The notes beneath the pieces are model-generated. The model was given only the letters and a program-made list of their open reading frames with translations. It was not told the origin of the DNA and made no database searches. Both the position numbers and the translations under genes were made by a program. DNA of 52,968 nt from Bacteroidales bacterium (GTDB lineage Bacteria > Bacteroidota > Bacteroidia > Bacteroidales > JAFGXI01). Below, piece by piece: positions 35,001-43,700 of this stretch. The stretch spans positions 1 to 52,968 of the forward strand of contig JAFGXI010000021.1 of the NCBI GenBank assembly GCA_016936665.1, in the 5' to 3' direction. Positions within the stretch are counted from its first letter, which is position 1. Every line of letters starts with the position of its first letter.

Positions 35001-35822
35001 CAAAACAAGCGTAAAAGCAATAGCTACTGTAAGTAAAATATCTTGTTTAATTTGCTGCTGATTAGCATATGCAACCGGACTGGCGCCAAAAAAATGTAGT
35101 TTAATTTTCTCTCCTTCCAAAAACGACTTTTGCGACTCTAAAAATGCGACTAACTTGGCATTATTATTTTGATCTTTAGCGTTGGTTTCGATAAATAAAA
35201 ACAGACTTTTCCAATCTTTAGAATAAAGGCGTTGATTCAATACATCGAACTGTCCCCCTGCATCCATGGCTTTAAGTTTCTTAAGAACCATGGGTGTCCA
35301 ACTTAATGGATCTTTTAGTAAAAACTTTTTTGTACCGTATCCCGCCGGTGATAATAACGACTTATAAGCTCCGTCTAAAGCACGGTAAACTGAAGCTGAA
35401 TCTATGGTTTGGGCGATTTGTTTGTAATCTTCATCATCTAAAAAAAGAGGCAAATGCTGATAAAAAAATTCGTATAATTGACCCACTGTATTGGTTTCGA
35501 ATTTATAGCGAATATCGCCCACATTTTCAATCTTCAAACTATCCAAATCTGACACAAAACGATCCGCAAATGTTGCCAATCGGTCGGTCTGAAGGCTATC
35601 TTCAGACTTAAATGCCACAACTAGTTTATCGAGAACTTTTAACTGATCGAGCTTTTCTTTAGTCTTTTTAAGACTATCGCTCATGGGAATAACTTTCGTA
35701 ATATTATTATCGAGCTTTAAATCCTTTAAAACCAAAGCCGAAGCCAAGGCCAAAAGCAATAAGAACACGACAAACAACAAAGGTCGATGTTTAAAAAAAC
35801 GATATATTGAAAAAAACATCAT
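32004..35822 (-). CDS. Three-part MMPL/RND exporter, PlsC-type acyltransferase and SAM methyltransferase
   Basis: This 1272-residue protein fuses three units. Residues 1-about 840 form an RND/MMPL-type lipid exporter with two sets of membrane helices and two long soluble loops; repeated motifs include LGITIDYGLHIYTH and FGLGVDYSIAITQG, with the Asp-Tyr pairs expected for proton relay. Residues about 880-1040 form a lysophospholipid acyltransferase with HX4D in NHQSQLD (H892, D897) and FPEGTR (958-963). Residues about 1090-1272 form a class I methyltransferase with VDLGCGYGF (about 1101-1109) and LADVLHYMP. Such fusions occur in Bacteroidota, notably in flexirubin and aryl-polyene-like clusters, where they are thought to build and export acylated pigments or lipids. 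It overlaps the upstream GT2-DUF2062 gene by four bases. No ketosynthase or acyl-carrier gene is nearby. Confidence 0.88.
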   Translation of the reverse strand: MMFFSIYRFFKHRPLLFVVFLLLLALASALVLKDLKLDNNITKVIPMSDSLKKTKEKLDQLKVLDKLVVAFKSEDSLQTDRLATFADRFVSDLDSLKIENVGDIRYKFETNTVGQLYEFFYQHLPLFLDDEDYKQIAQTIDSASVYRALDGAYKSLLSPAGYGTKKFLLKDPLSWTPMVLKKLKAMDAGGQFDVLNQRLYSKDWKSLFLFIETNAKDQNNNAKLVAFLESQKSFLEGEKIKLHFFGASPVAYANQQQIKQDILLTVAIAFTLVLVLISWFFKSWRVFPTLFLPVLFGSALGLSLMVLFKTEISAMALGVASIILGITIDYGLHIYTHLWQSGDIRRTLKILTPTLLLSALTTSIAFLILIQIHSEAFTDLAILAALSAMSVAVFALIIVPQIFKLKNNSSPSFRQIPSWTKKWSAKYSLLAIVSLSVFLSFGVKKIYFDGDLLNLNYLTPQLQSDQDFVNRYTSGGRKDVYVSAEGANIEQALQASEQVKHKLDSLQKLGLIHSYLSVSNLWLSQEAQNQKLKQWQLFWQKHSKSDLEFWIQNASEELGFKQNAFDAYYNWLNSHFKTITNQEYEVVQNLFFKELIEVSPKDVQLLSVVKMEQNGSKALQQFYTSFNNQKSVLAFDKQRFNEILLDDLKINFSHLVWWSTIAVFIVLLIYYGRIELVIINMTPILLSWLWTLGLAGWLGISFNIFNVIISSLIFGLGVDYSIAITQGLLSEYKTGHRSLAAFRISVIFSAITTFAGVGVLVFAEHPALKSMALITVLGMASVLILALVLIPIMFKFLINYRSKPRRQAVTFVSFLMSNISMAMVLGAMIGAVTTSWALQVFPLKTKYKKLFFHFLIQWSSKLVVYTNINTPKIISNLDRNTFKKPAIIVANHQSQLDLVFLLMLSPKMIVVTNHWVWHHFILKHFVRYADYYPVYEGIQGAEAQLKKKIDEGYSVLIFPEGTRTENGQIKRFHKGAFQLAHDLKVDVLPIMLFGAFEALNKHEFFLHKSTVYIKIMDRIIASEHAKYASVKAFAKDVQDKMRAEYSKTQKEISLPEFYRPYILNRFIYKGPVVEWYARIKTSMEKNYQMFDNLISPQAKIVDLGCGYGFMSQFLAQCRPERKVYGFDYDTDKIEVAQKSAYYLPNLSFDVLDITQDWDLNADVYLLADVLHYMPEQMQATVVQRCFKNLRSGGQLIIRDANAEMQKKHQRTRFTEFLSTKIIGFNKTHDADKQLYFVTKDKLLSYLTSENADVEVLDKTKYLSNLVYIIKKD

Positions 35823-36991
35823 CGATTAGAATACTTTTTACGCCAATACTTAAATAAAGGTAAGCTTATAAAAGTAGTTAAAAGCCCTGATAATATTGAT
35901 AATACAATTGCTCCAACCAAATATTGCATGGCATCATCCTTAACCGATTCCATTGTAATATCTTGAAAATTAATAGAAATACTGCCACCGGTAAACCATG
36001 CTCCAACCACATAACTCATGTATATAATTAACAAAGTAAAAGGAGGTATGCTAATATTGGCCGTAAGAATTACAATCGGTTTGTTTAATCTGAAAAGATA
36101 TGCCAAACCTATTGCCGAGGCCAGCTGATATCCCCAAATTGGGACAATGCCCATAAAAACACCAAAACCGGCAGAAATAGCTAATCTTAATGAAGAATGA
36201 TTTGAGTTTAATGTTAAATCGAGAAGATAATTTTTAAGACCTTTTTTTCTAATGCGTCGAAAAAACATCATTGGGAGCATCCAAAGAATTGCCATTAGAA
36301 ACAAAACGGTATTTAATACACTGATTCTGAAAAAATCTTTAAATGGTCTGAAATGACTAATTCTGTCCTCAGTGTATTCAACTTTTATTGGTACTGAGCC
36401 CACTTCGACCCCTTGCCATGCCAGTCGTACAATTACTTCAATTTCGAACTCAAATTTTTTAGTAAAGAACGACATATTAGAGATTGCCTGTAAGGGATAT
36501 AGTCTAAACCCCGATTGCGTATCGGGCAGGCGAATGCCGGTTTCTGCCCAATACCAAAAATTTGAAAATTTATGTCCAAAACTGCTTTTTCCGGGAATAT
36601 TATCGGTGGTCATGTTTCTGGCTCCAACCACCAGCTGTGTGGTCTCTTTTTGCGTATATGGAAGAAATTTTGGAATGTCTGTTGCAAAATGTTGACCATC
36701 GGAATCCATTGTTATAGCATATTCGAAACCCAACTCAACAGCTTTCTTAAAACCGGTTTGTAATGCTTTCCCTTTGCCTTTATTTTGTGCATGAATCACA
36801 TATTCTAAAGGTGAAAATGCTTTGATAATACGATCAGAATCGTCGGTGCAGCCATCATTTACAACTATTAGCCATGACCGATATGCATCCAACTGTTCGA
36901 ACACCTCTTTAAGCTTAGGGGCATTGTTGTAGGTAGGCATAATAATAGCCACTTTACCTTTTTCTAATATATCTCGAACTTGTTGTTCCAA
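35819..36991 (-). CDS. Family 2 glycosyltransferase fused to DUF2062
   Basis: This 390-residue protein begins with a GT2 domain (about 1-235): VAIIMPTYNNAPKLKEV, VNDGCTDDSDRI, the DxD-like MDSDGQHF and QSGFRLYPLQA. This half resembles dolichyl-phosphate mannosyltransferase-type enzymes that use a lipid acceptor. Residues about 250-390 form a DUF2062 membrane domain with LRLAISAGFGVFMGIVPIWGYQ and three or so hydrophobic segments. It likely transfers a sugar to a membrane lipid. Its stop overlaps the start of the MMPL fusion gene (ATGA type), so the two are translated together. TACTTTTG on the minus strand at 37011-37018 precedes it. Confidence 0.85.
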   Translation of the reverse strand: MEQQVRDILEKGKVAIIMPTYNNAPKLKEVFEQLDAYRSWLIVVNDGCTDDSDRIIKAFSPLEYVIHAQNKGKGKALQTGFKKAVELGFEYAITMDSDGQHFATDIPKFLPYTQKETTQLVVGARNMTTDNIPGKSSFGHKFSNFWYWAETGIRLPDTQSGFRLYPLQAISNMSFFTKKFEFEIEVIVRLAWQGVEVGSVPIKVEYTEDRISHFRPFKDFFRISVLNTVLFLMAILWMLPMMFFRRIRKKGLKNYLLDLTLNSNHSSLRLAISAGFGVFMGIVPIWGYQLASAIGLAYLFRLNKPIVILTANISIPPFTLLIIYMSYVVGAWFTGGSISINFQDITMESVKDDAMQYLVGAIVLSILSGLLTTFISLPLFKYWRKKYSNR

Positions 36992-37010
36992 TCTCTAATT
37001 AATTTTGGCA

Positions 37011-37018
37011 CAAAAGTA
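37011..37018 (-). promoter_or_regulatory. Bacteroidota -7 element upstream of the GT2-DUF2062 gene
   Basis: The minus strand reads TACTTTTG and predicts a leader of about 13 bases before the ATG at 36991. The rest of the 220-base divergent gap is very AT-rich and holds no convincing gene. Confidence 0.5.
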
Positions 37019-37220
37019 CTATTTTTTTACATCCCTTAGAAAATCAAATAAATTGAAAAAATTATTAACTGAAATTTCTAACAATGAAAACACAGAAATT
37101 CAAATAAACAAATTTCATAGCTTAAATTCGTGTATAAAATTGATTGATCTTTGTCGAAGATTTAAGGATAAATTTTTAAAAAAGCTTATTATTTGAGTAA
37201 GATTTGTATTTTTGTTATCT

Positions 37221-38069
37221 ATGTTCAGGTCGATTGTATTAATACTGTTTGTTGTAGCAACTTTTTCTAAAGCCTCATCGCAAGTGAGTGCCCTTTTCGA
37301 TATTGACCAAACCTCGGCTTGCGAAATGCTTACAGTAAATCTTACCAACAGATCGATTCCATCAAATATCGATTCAATTGTTTGGGATTTTGGCGATGGC
37401 CACACATTAACAGATGTCACTGTAAATTATGGCGAAACATATCAGTACACATACACAACTCCCGGGCAGTATACATTAAGCTTAACAGCTTATCTTGGAA
37501 CGTACACTGCCCATAAAAATGTAATTATAAATGTGTACGGCTTACCTAATGCAAATTTTACATCGCAAGGATGGGGCTACCTCGGCGTTAGAGACACATT
37601 TTATTTCTCTAAAAACAGATTTTTATTTGTAGCCAACTACCAAGGCGACACCAATCATATCTGGACGATTGACGGCATCAGCCAGTTGGTTTATACCGAC
37701 AGCATGATTTTCAACTTCCCTACTGCAGGAAATTATACTGTTACTCATATTGTTGAAGAAAATGGTTGCATCGCAACAACTCAGCAAACTATAGAAATAA
37801 AAGCTTTCGAAGTTAAAGCCCCAAACATTTTCAGTCCGAACGACGATGGCATTAACGATGTGTTTTATGTGCCAACAGATGGTTCTACAAAATACACCTT
37901 AACCATATTCAATAGACACGGAAACCGAGTTTATTATCGCGAAGGGACAATTGTATCGTGGGATGGATATTCTTATTGGGGGGAACTTTTAAACCCTGGC
38001 AACTACTTCTATTTTTTAGAATCTGAAAATGGCGAAAGCCTTCAAGGTGTTGTTTATTTAAATCGATAA
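37221..38069 (+). CDS. T9SS type B sorting-domain protein with a PKD domain
   Basis: This exported protein of about 282 residues starts at ATG 37221 (a TTG at 37212 is also in frame). It has a signal peptide ending near SKASSQ, a PKD-like domain with VWDFGDGHTLTD and TTPGQYTLSLTAY (about 45-110), and a second beta domain with HIWTIDG and FPTAGNYTVTHIVEENGC. The last 80 residues form the type B gliding-motility/T9SS C-terminal domain: APNIFSPNDDGINDVFYVP, LTIFNRHGNRVYY and LNPGNYFYFL. It is therefore a secreted or surface-attached protein, possibly an adhesin. TATTTTTG lies only seven bases before the ATG. Two glycosyltransferase genes follow after 10 and 5 bases, suggesting an operon. Confidence 0.9.
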   Translation: MFRSIVLILFVVATFSKASSQVSALFDIDQTSACEMLTVNLTNRSIPSNIDSIVWDFGDGHTLTDVTVNYGETYQYTYTTPGQYTLSLTAYLGTYTAHKNVIINVYGLPNANFTSQGWGYLGVRDTFYFSKNRFLFVANYQGDTNHIWTIDGISQLVYTDSMIFNFPTAGNYTVTHIVEENGCIATTQQTIEIKAFEVKAPNIFSPNDDGINDVFYVPTDGSTKYTLTIFNRHGNRVYYREGTIVSWDGYSYWGELLNPGNYFYFLESENGESLQGVVYLNR

Positions 38070-38079
38070 ATTTTTCTGA

Positions 38080-38838
38080 ATGCAAAAACTTTCTGCGGTA
38101 ATTATTGCTTTTAACGAAGAAAGAAATATTAAACGTTGTCTACATTCACTCCAAGGAGTAGCCGATGAAATTATTGTTGTCGATTCATATTCTGTTGATA
38201 ATACTGCTTCGATTTGCGAAAAACATGGAGCAAAAGTCGTACAGCAAAAATGGCAAGGCTATTCAGAACAAAAGAATTTTGCCAATCGGCTAGCAAGCCA
38301 CGACTATATTTTATCTATCGATGCCGACGAAGCCTTGTCTGAAGAACTTCGGTCTTCCATTTTAAATATTAAGAATGAGGGGTTGAGTGGTGCTTATCAA
38401 TTTAATAGATTAAATAATTATTGTGGACACTGGATAAAACACAGTTCTTGGTATCCGGATACTAAACTAAGAATTTGGAATAAAAATAAAGGTGAGTGGC
38501 AAGGCGAAATTCACGAAACTATTGCATTCAAAACCCCAGTTAACATCCAACTATTAAAAGGCGATTTGCTGCATTACTCATATTACGAGATCAAAGAGCA
38601 TATTGCTCAAGCCAATAAATTCTCCGAAATTGCTGCTGAAGATCGTTATAGGAAAGGGAAAACAGTCAATTTTGCAAAAGTATTGTTCGCTCCATTTTTT
38701 AAGTTTATAAAAGAATATTTTATCAAACTTGGTATTCTTGATGGTAAAGCAGGATTGATAGTGTGCATGATTTCTTCGCACGAAACCTTTCTAAAATACA
38801 GTAAACTATATTTCAAACATCTTTCTAAAAAGGACTAA
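38080..38838 (+). CDS. Family 2 glycosyltransferase, WaaE/KdtX-like
   Basis: This 252-residue enzyme has a GT2 fold with LSAVIIAFNEERNIKRCLHSL, IIVVDSYSVDNTASIC and the DxD-type ILSIDADEALSEEL. The middle (CGHWIKHSSWYPDTKLRIW and WQGEIHETI) is typical of the WaaE/KdtX family that adds glucose or other sugars to the lipopolysaccharide core. The C-terminal 60 residues carry an amphipathic, basic segment (VLFAPFFKFIKEYFIKLG) that likely binds the inner membrane. The precise sugar and acceptor cannot be read from sequence. It is 10 bases after the T9SS type B gene and 5 before a second GT2 gene. Confidence 0.87.
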   Translation: MQKLSAVIIAFNEERNIKRCLHSLQGVADEIIVVDSYSVDNTASICEKHGAKVVQQKWQGYSEQKNFANRLASHDYILSIDADEALSEELRSSILNIKNEGLSGAYQFNRLNNYCGHWIKHSSWYPDTKLRIWNKNKGEWQGEIHETIAFKTPVNIQLLKGDLLHYSYYEIKEHIAQANKFSEIAAEDRYRKGKTVNFAKVLFAPFFKFIKEYFIKLGILDGKAGLIVCMISSHETFLKYSKLYFKHLSKKD

Positions 38839-38843
38839 AAAAC

Positions 38844-39725
38844 ATGCATTCGATCTCTAGCAAATGTTTCGCAGACACAGCACAAGACCTGAAATTTTCG
38901 ATAATTATACCTAGTTGGAACAATCTCGATTTTCTAAAATTAGCTGTGAGAAGTATTAGAGAAAATTCAAAATATCGACATCAGATTATTGTGCATGTTA
39001 ACGAGGGAATAGATGGGACAACCGAATGGTTGAATAAACAACAAATCGATTATACATATTCCGAAGAAAATATTGGGATTTGTTACGCTTTAAACTATGC
39101 TCGTCAACTTGTAAAAACCAAATTTCTGGTCTATATGAACGACGACATGTATGTTGCCCCAAACTGGGATGTTCCATTTGATGAAGAAATTAAGCGTTTA
39201 CCAAATCAACACTTCTTTTTATCGGCAACTTTAATCGAAGCACAAACCAGCAACCCTTGCGCCATTGAACAATCTTTTGGAAGTCATTGGAAAGATTTTG
39301 ACGAAGATCAATTTCAATCAAAATGCATGGACATATCGTTTAACGATTGGCACGGAGCCACTTGGCCTGTCAACTTAGTTCATATCGATTTATGGGATAT
39401 GGTTGGCGGTTATAGCGTTGAATATACGCCGGGCTTCTATTCCGATCCCGATTTCTCTAAAAAACTTTGGGATGTCGGTGTTCGTTATTTTAAAGGATTA
39501 TCGCAATCGAGAGTGTATCATTTTCCTTCGCAGTCGACCAAACGTATAAAAAAGCCCAATACCGGGAGAAAAACATTTTTACTAAAATGGGGAATGACTT
39601 CGGGCTACTTTTTTAAACAACACCTTAAAATGGGAACCCCTTTCAATGGCAACTTAATTGAAACGAACCAAAATAAAAAAGTTTTACATCGAATAAAATC
39701 GATAATTGAGTTATTGAAACATTAA
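38844..39725 (+). CDS. Family 2 glycosyltransferase
   Basis: This 293-residue protein has the GT2 opening FSIIIPSWNNLDFLKLAVRSI after about 16 extra N-terminal residues, then HVNEGIDGTTEWL and the metal-binding VYMNDDMYVAPNWD. The middle has FYSDPDFSKKLWDVGVRYFKG, usual in GT2 enzymes that extend surface polysaccharides. No membrane helix is clear. Substrate is unknown. It is the last gene of the operon; its stop is three bases from the convergent PorP/SprF stop, and no terminator fits in between. Confidence 0.85.
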   Translation: MHSISSKCFADTAQDLKFSIIIPSWNNLDFLKLAVRSIRENSKYRHQIIVHVNEGIDGTTEWLNKQQIDYTYSEENIGICYALNYARQLVKTKFLVYMNDDMYVAPNWDVPFDEEIKRLPNQHFFLSATLIEAQTSNPCAIEQSFGSHWKDFDEDQFQSKCMDISFNDWHGATWPVNLVHIDLWDMVGGYSVEYTPGFYSDPDFSKKLWDVGVRYFKGLSQSRVYHFPSQSTKRIKKPNTGRKTFLLKWGMTSGYFFKQHLKMGTPFNGNLIETNQNKKVLHRIKSIIELLKH

Positions 39726-39728
39726 AGA

Positions 39729-40769
39729 CTACATAAATACAGGACATTGTTTATTATAAAGATACTGACGTTTTTGAGGATTGTACATCAAATAGATAAG
39801 TGAAAATTCAAAAGCTCCAATACCTCGACTAGCAACCTTTAACGAAGAATAATTCATGTCGTATGAAAAGCCAAGATCGAACGATTGATAAATTGCTCCT
39901 ACTCTAAAAATTATCGCATCTTGATTTCTGTTATATAAAGCAAAGTTTATTGTTCTCCAATTCAACTGATTCAGATCTTTTTGAAAAAAAACACCGTAAA
40001 TCAGTTCATTGTATTTCCCTTGTCTAAAATAATATACCGAGGGTTGAATAGACCAATAGGTAGATGCCCTCCATTGCAAAGTTCCATAGGTGTTAAACCG
40101 ATGTTCCAAGCGATTGTCTTCTTCACTAAAAAAAGCTTGCTTAGGTTTATTGACATGATTGAGGGCCAAACCCCACCTAAGTGATAATGTCGGATTAATG
40201 GTATAATTCAACAGAGCCCCTATGGCCATATCAAGATAACTAAATCGATCATTTTGATAATATTCATTAGATTGACTACTCGGATCGAATTGTGAGCCAT
40301 TGTATTGAGAATCGAAATACAAACGATTGAAATCTATACTATGCTGATTATATGCTACGTTGATTCCTGCGGAGATATCTAAGGTACTGTCTAAAAGCGA
40401 CAAATGATGATAGGCTGCAGAAAATTTTACTTGAATAGTTCCAAAATTGCCATCGCCTGCTACATCTGAATTAAATAAAAGTCCCATCCCAATATTTGCC
40501 GGCCATTTTAATCGATAACGTTGCAAATTTTCGTAGGCAGCAGAAAACGTTTTATATGGAACAGTCACCGAACCCCACTGATTTCTGTAATTCATAGTCA
40601 ATCTATGATCGGCTCTAAACTGTCCTGTTTCGGCAGGATTCAAATTTAAAGGAGACCATGCCGATTGAGAAAAATGAATATCCTGAGCCTTCAAACTAGC
40701 TTGAGAAAACATCAACAGTATTAAACTTGATGCTACAACATAAATAATATGCCCTCCTAAAGCTTTCAT
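39729..40769 (-). CDS. PorP/SprF family outer-membrane protein
   Basis: This 346-residue protein has a signal peptide ending near ASLKAQ and then the family signature DIHFSQSAWSPLNLNPAETGQF, with MNYRNQWGSV. The rest is a beta barrel with alternating Tyr/Phe and polar residues. PorP/SprF proteins anchor or help secrete T9SS type B substrates; SprF is needed for the SprB adhesin in Flavobacterium. The start abuts the stop of the 1657-residue type B protein with no spacer, so the two are translationally linked and the large protein is its likely client. A C-terminal CPVFM tail is short and unusual but may be real. Confidence 0.92.
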   Translation of the reverse strand: MKALGGHIIYVVASSLILLMFSQASLKAQDIHFSQSAWSPLNLNPAETGQFRADHRLTMNYRNQWGSVTVPYKTFSAAYENLQRYRLKWPANIGMGLLFNSDVAGDGNFGTIQVKFSAAYHHLSLLDSTLDISAGINVAYNQHSIDFNRLYFDSQYNGSQFDPSSQSNEYYQNDRFSYLDMAIGALLNYTINPTLSLRWGLALNHVNKPKQAFFSEEDNRLEHRFNTYGTLQWRASTYWSIQPSVYYFRQGKYNELIYGVFFQKDLNQLNWRTINFALYNRNQDAIIFRVGAIYQSFDLGFSYDMNYSSLKVASRGIGAFEFSLIYLMYNPQKRQYLYNKQCPVFM

Positions 40770-43700
40770 CTATTTAACTACTGTTATATTGCCCTGTTTT
40801 TCGAAGGTTTCTTTATTAGTACATGTTGCTGTAAGATGATATACAAACACCGCCGGATCGACTTTCTTGTCGTTATAGGTTCCGTCCCATCCATTCGAAA
40901 TATTTTCCGATTCGAACACTTTTTCACCCCATCGGTCATAAATCGACAAGTGCAACGTTTCAATCATTTCGCCACGAACATAAAATACGTCGTTTTGCTG
41001 ATCGTCATTTGGAGAAAATGCATTTGGAATATAAATATATGGTTCGTCGCATATCACATCTTTAACATAAACAATCACAGTATCTGTAGTTCTACAGTGG
41101 TTTTCGTCCTCCACGATGACTTGATAAATAGTAGTCGTCATAGGTTTCGCAATCGGGGATTTGATATCGTCGTGATTTAAACCCTGAGAAGGAATCCATG
41201 TGTAATGGTAATTCTCGTTACTAAGGGCATCTAATTGACTGGCTTCTCCTTTATAAATAACAACCGGATTCGCAATTGCATCGATTATAAAGCCTGTAGA
41301 ATCGATGCCTATTTCGATATTCACCTTTCGTTGACAGCCATTATTGTCGGTCACTGTTACGCTGTGCCATCCCGGACAAAGCGAGTCTTTACTAGATTCA
41401 TTTTCCATCGAACTCCAATAATACTGATATGGAGGAACTCCACCTTGTACAATAACTTCGGCATCGGCATTACACGCGGTTTCGCAGAAAACATTCGTAT
41501 GTGTAGAATCGATGTTTATTTTTGGAGGACTAGTTATTACAAAATCAATAGAGTCTTTACAGCCATGAGCATCGGTAAGAATAACACTATAATTTCCGTC
41601 TTCTAACTCATCGATTGTTGAACCGGTAGTTCCGGTACTCCAAGAATAAGAATAAGGTGTTATACCTCCAAATGGGATAGCTGCAGCCCTTCCTAAATCT
41701 TCGTTACATATGATTGGATCCAAGTTCAATTGCACATCGACCGCAGAAGGATTTGAAATTCCAAACTGAGTAATCCTTACACAACCATCGGCATCTGTAA
41801 CAGTAACTTCGTATAAATCGGCACAAAGACCAGAAACCGTATCACTTGTCGAACCGGTATTCCATGCATAGGTATATCCGGGATGGCTATCGACAATAAT
41901 ATTAACCCAAGCACTAGCATTACATTCGTCGTGGCATTTTATAGGTAAATGCTCGCCAACAATCTGTAAATTGGATGGATCGTCGATATCAACAGATTCA
42001 ATTTTTGTACAATTGTTTCCGTCACTTACCGTTACATAATAGGTTCCCATATTAAGATTACCTGCTGTTGGTCCTATGTCGTTATTACTCCATAAATAAC
42101 TGTACGAAGGTGTTCCTCCATTGGCAGAAACAGTTGCGCTTCCGGTGTTCCAATTAATCCCACAGCCTGCATTTACAATGTTATCAATCTGAACCTGAAG
42201 CTCTGTCGGTTCTGTAACAATGATGGTGTCGTAAGCCGTACATCCTAAACTATCGCTAACAATTACAGAATAAGTTCCAGCACAAATATTTTGTAAACCT
42301 GAAGAAACTGAACTTGTGCTCCATAAGTAGGTATAGGGTTGAATACCCTGAAAATTAGTTTGAATAGATCCCGTACAAATCTGGTAGCAATCCAAATCGA
42401 TTTTACTATAAGATAATTGCACTTCATCGGTTCTCACTTTTATTGAGTCTTTTGCAGGGCAAAACCGTTGATTAGCGATATCCACCACATACCACTGTTC
42501 AGCATTTGGGCTCACAGTAACTGAGTTAGTGCTCTGTCCGCTTATTATATCTATAGCAGGTGACCATTGAATTTGACTAAAACTCCCGTTGCTTATACCA
42601 ACATTCAAAGTTGCAGTATCTCCCAAACATAAATATTGATCGCCAACTAGTTGAATAATGGGAATATCGATCGCAACCGTAACAGTATCTTGCCTAGGCA
42701 CTTGACAAACAGAATCGAGAGTGCGCACAAAATAATCGTGATTAGAATTTGGGTTAACATAAATTGTTGCTTCGCCCAGTGGATTTAAAACATCGGTAAA
42801 CGATGGATTAGAAGACCAATGGATGTTCCCCACAGGTGTGTTAGCTATAGCTGTTAAGGCAACTGTATCGCCCAAGCATATTACAGTATCGCTGAGTGCT
42901 TCGAGTAGATAATCGATATTTATAACCACAACTTTTTGGTGTAATGTATCTAAACAAACCCCATCATCAATGACCAAGAGATAATCTGTTGTTGATGTTG
43001 GGTTAGCATTCGGATTTGATATAGTAGAATTATTTAAACCTGAAGCAGGAGTCCAAGCATAATCGTGATCGACTTCTGGTGTAGTTCCAATTTGAACGTT
43101 ACTACCCAAACATATTGTGTCGTTTTGAGCAAAAGTAGTGTTCTGATCTTGAACCGTTATAGTCTTTACAATGGTATCGGTAATATTGCAAGTATTATAA
43201 TCTACAGTCCAAAGTGTAATATCGTATGTTCCCGGTGCAGAGAATTGATGAGAAGGATTAGGATCGTTTGAAACTGGAGAACCATCTCCAAAATCCCAAT
43301 AATAATTTGCCCCAATACCGGTATTCTGAAATTGAACGGCTTCATTTTCGCATATCAGTGGATCGGCAAAGAAATCGGCAACTGTAATATCTTCGGCAAA
43401 TGAGAAGCGGAAAACAGCGTTATTACAGGTCCAATCCTCATTATTCATTCCTCCACTATGTTCGGCATAAGCTCCTGTTGTAGTAGGGAAGCTATTACAA
43501 ACCGACCCTCCTCCTGTGAAACCACAACTAGCGCAAACCGATTGATAAATATTACCCATTCTGTCGAAACGTGATGTGCCTCCATCTACGTGATCGTGAC
43601 CGCAATAACCAGATCCTGCGTACTGCTCGCCAAAAAAAGTAGCGTAATCTAATGCTGAAGCATCGCCAAACATAACCATAATGTAAAAGTCTTGCCCATC

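Noticed and set aside
37005..37196. 63-codon plus-strand frame in the divergent gap
   Set aside because: It begins with TTG inside the TACTTTTG promoter region of the minus-strand gene, has low-complexity Lys/Asn/Ile content and no recognisable motif.
37207..37214. TATTTTTG as the promoter of the T9SS type B gene
   Set aside because: It lies seven bases from the ATG, which would make the transcript leaderless; in such AT-rich DNA a chance match is likely, so it is mentioned only in the gene entry.
41235..41606. 123-codon plus-strand frame inside the giant T9SS gene
   Set aside because: It lies wholly antisense to a well-supported coding region with clear SprB-like repeats and has no motif.
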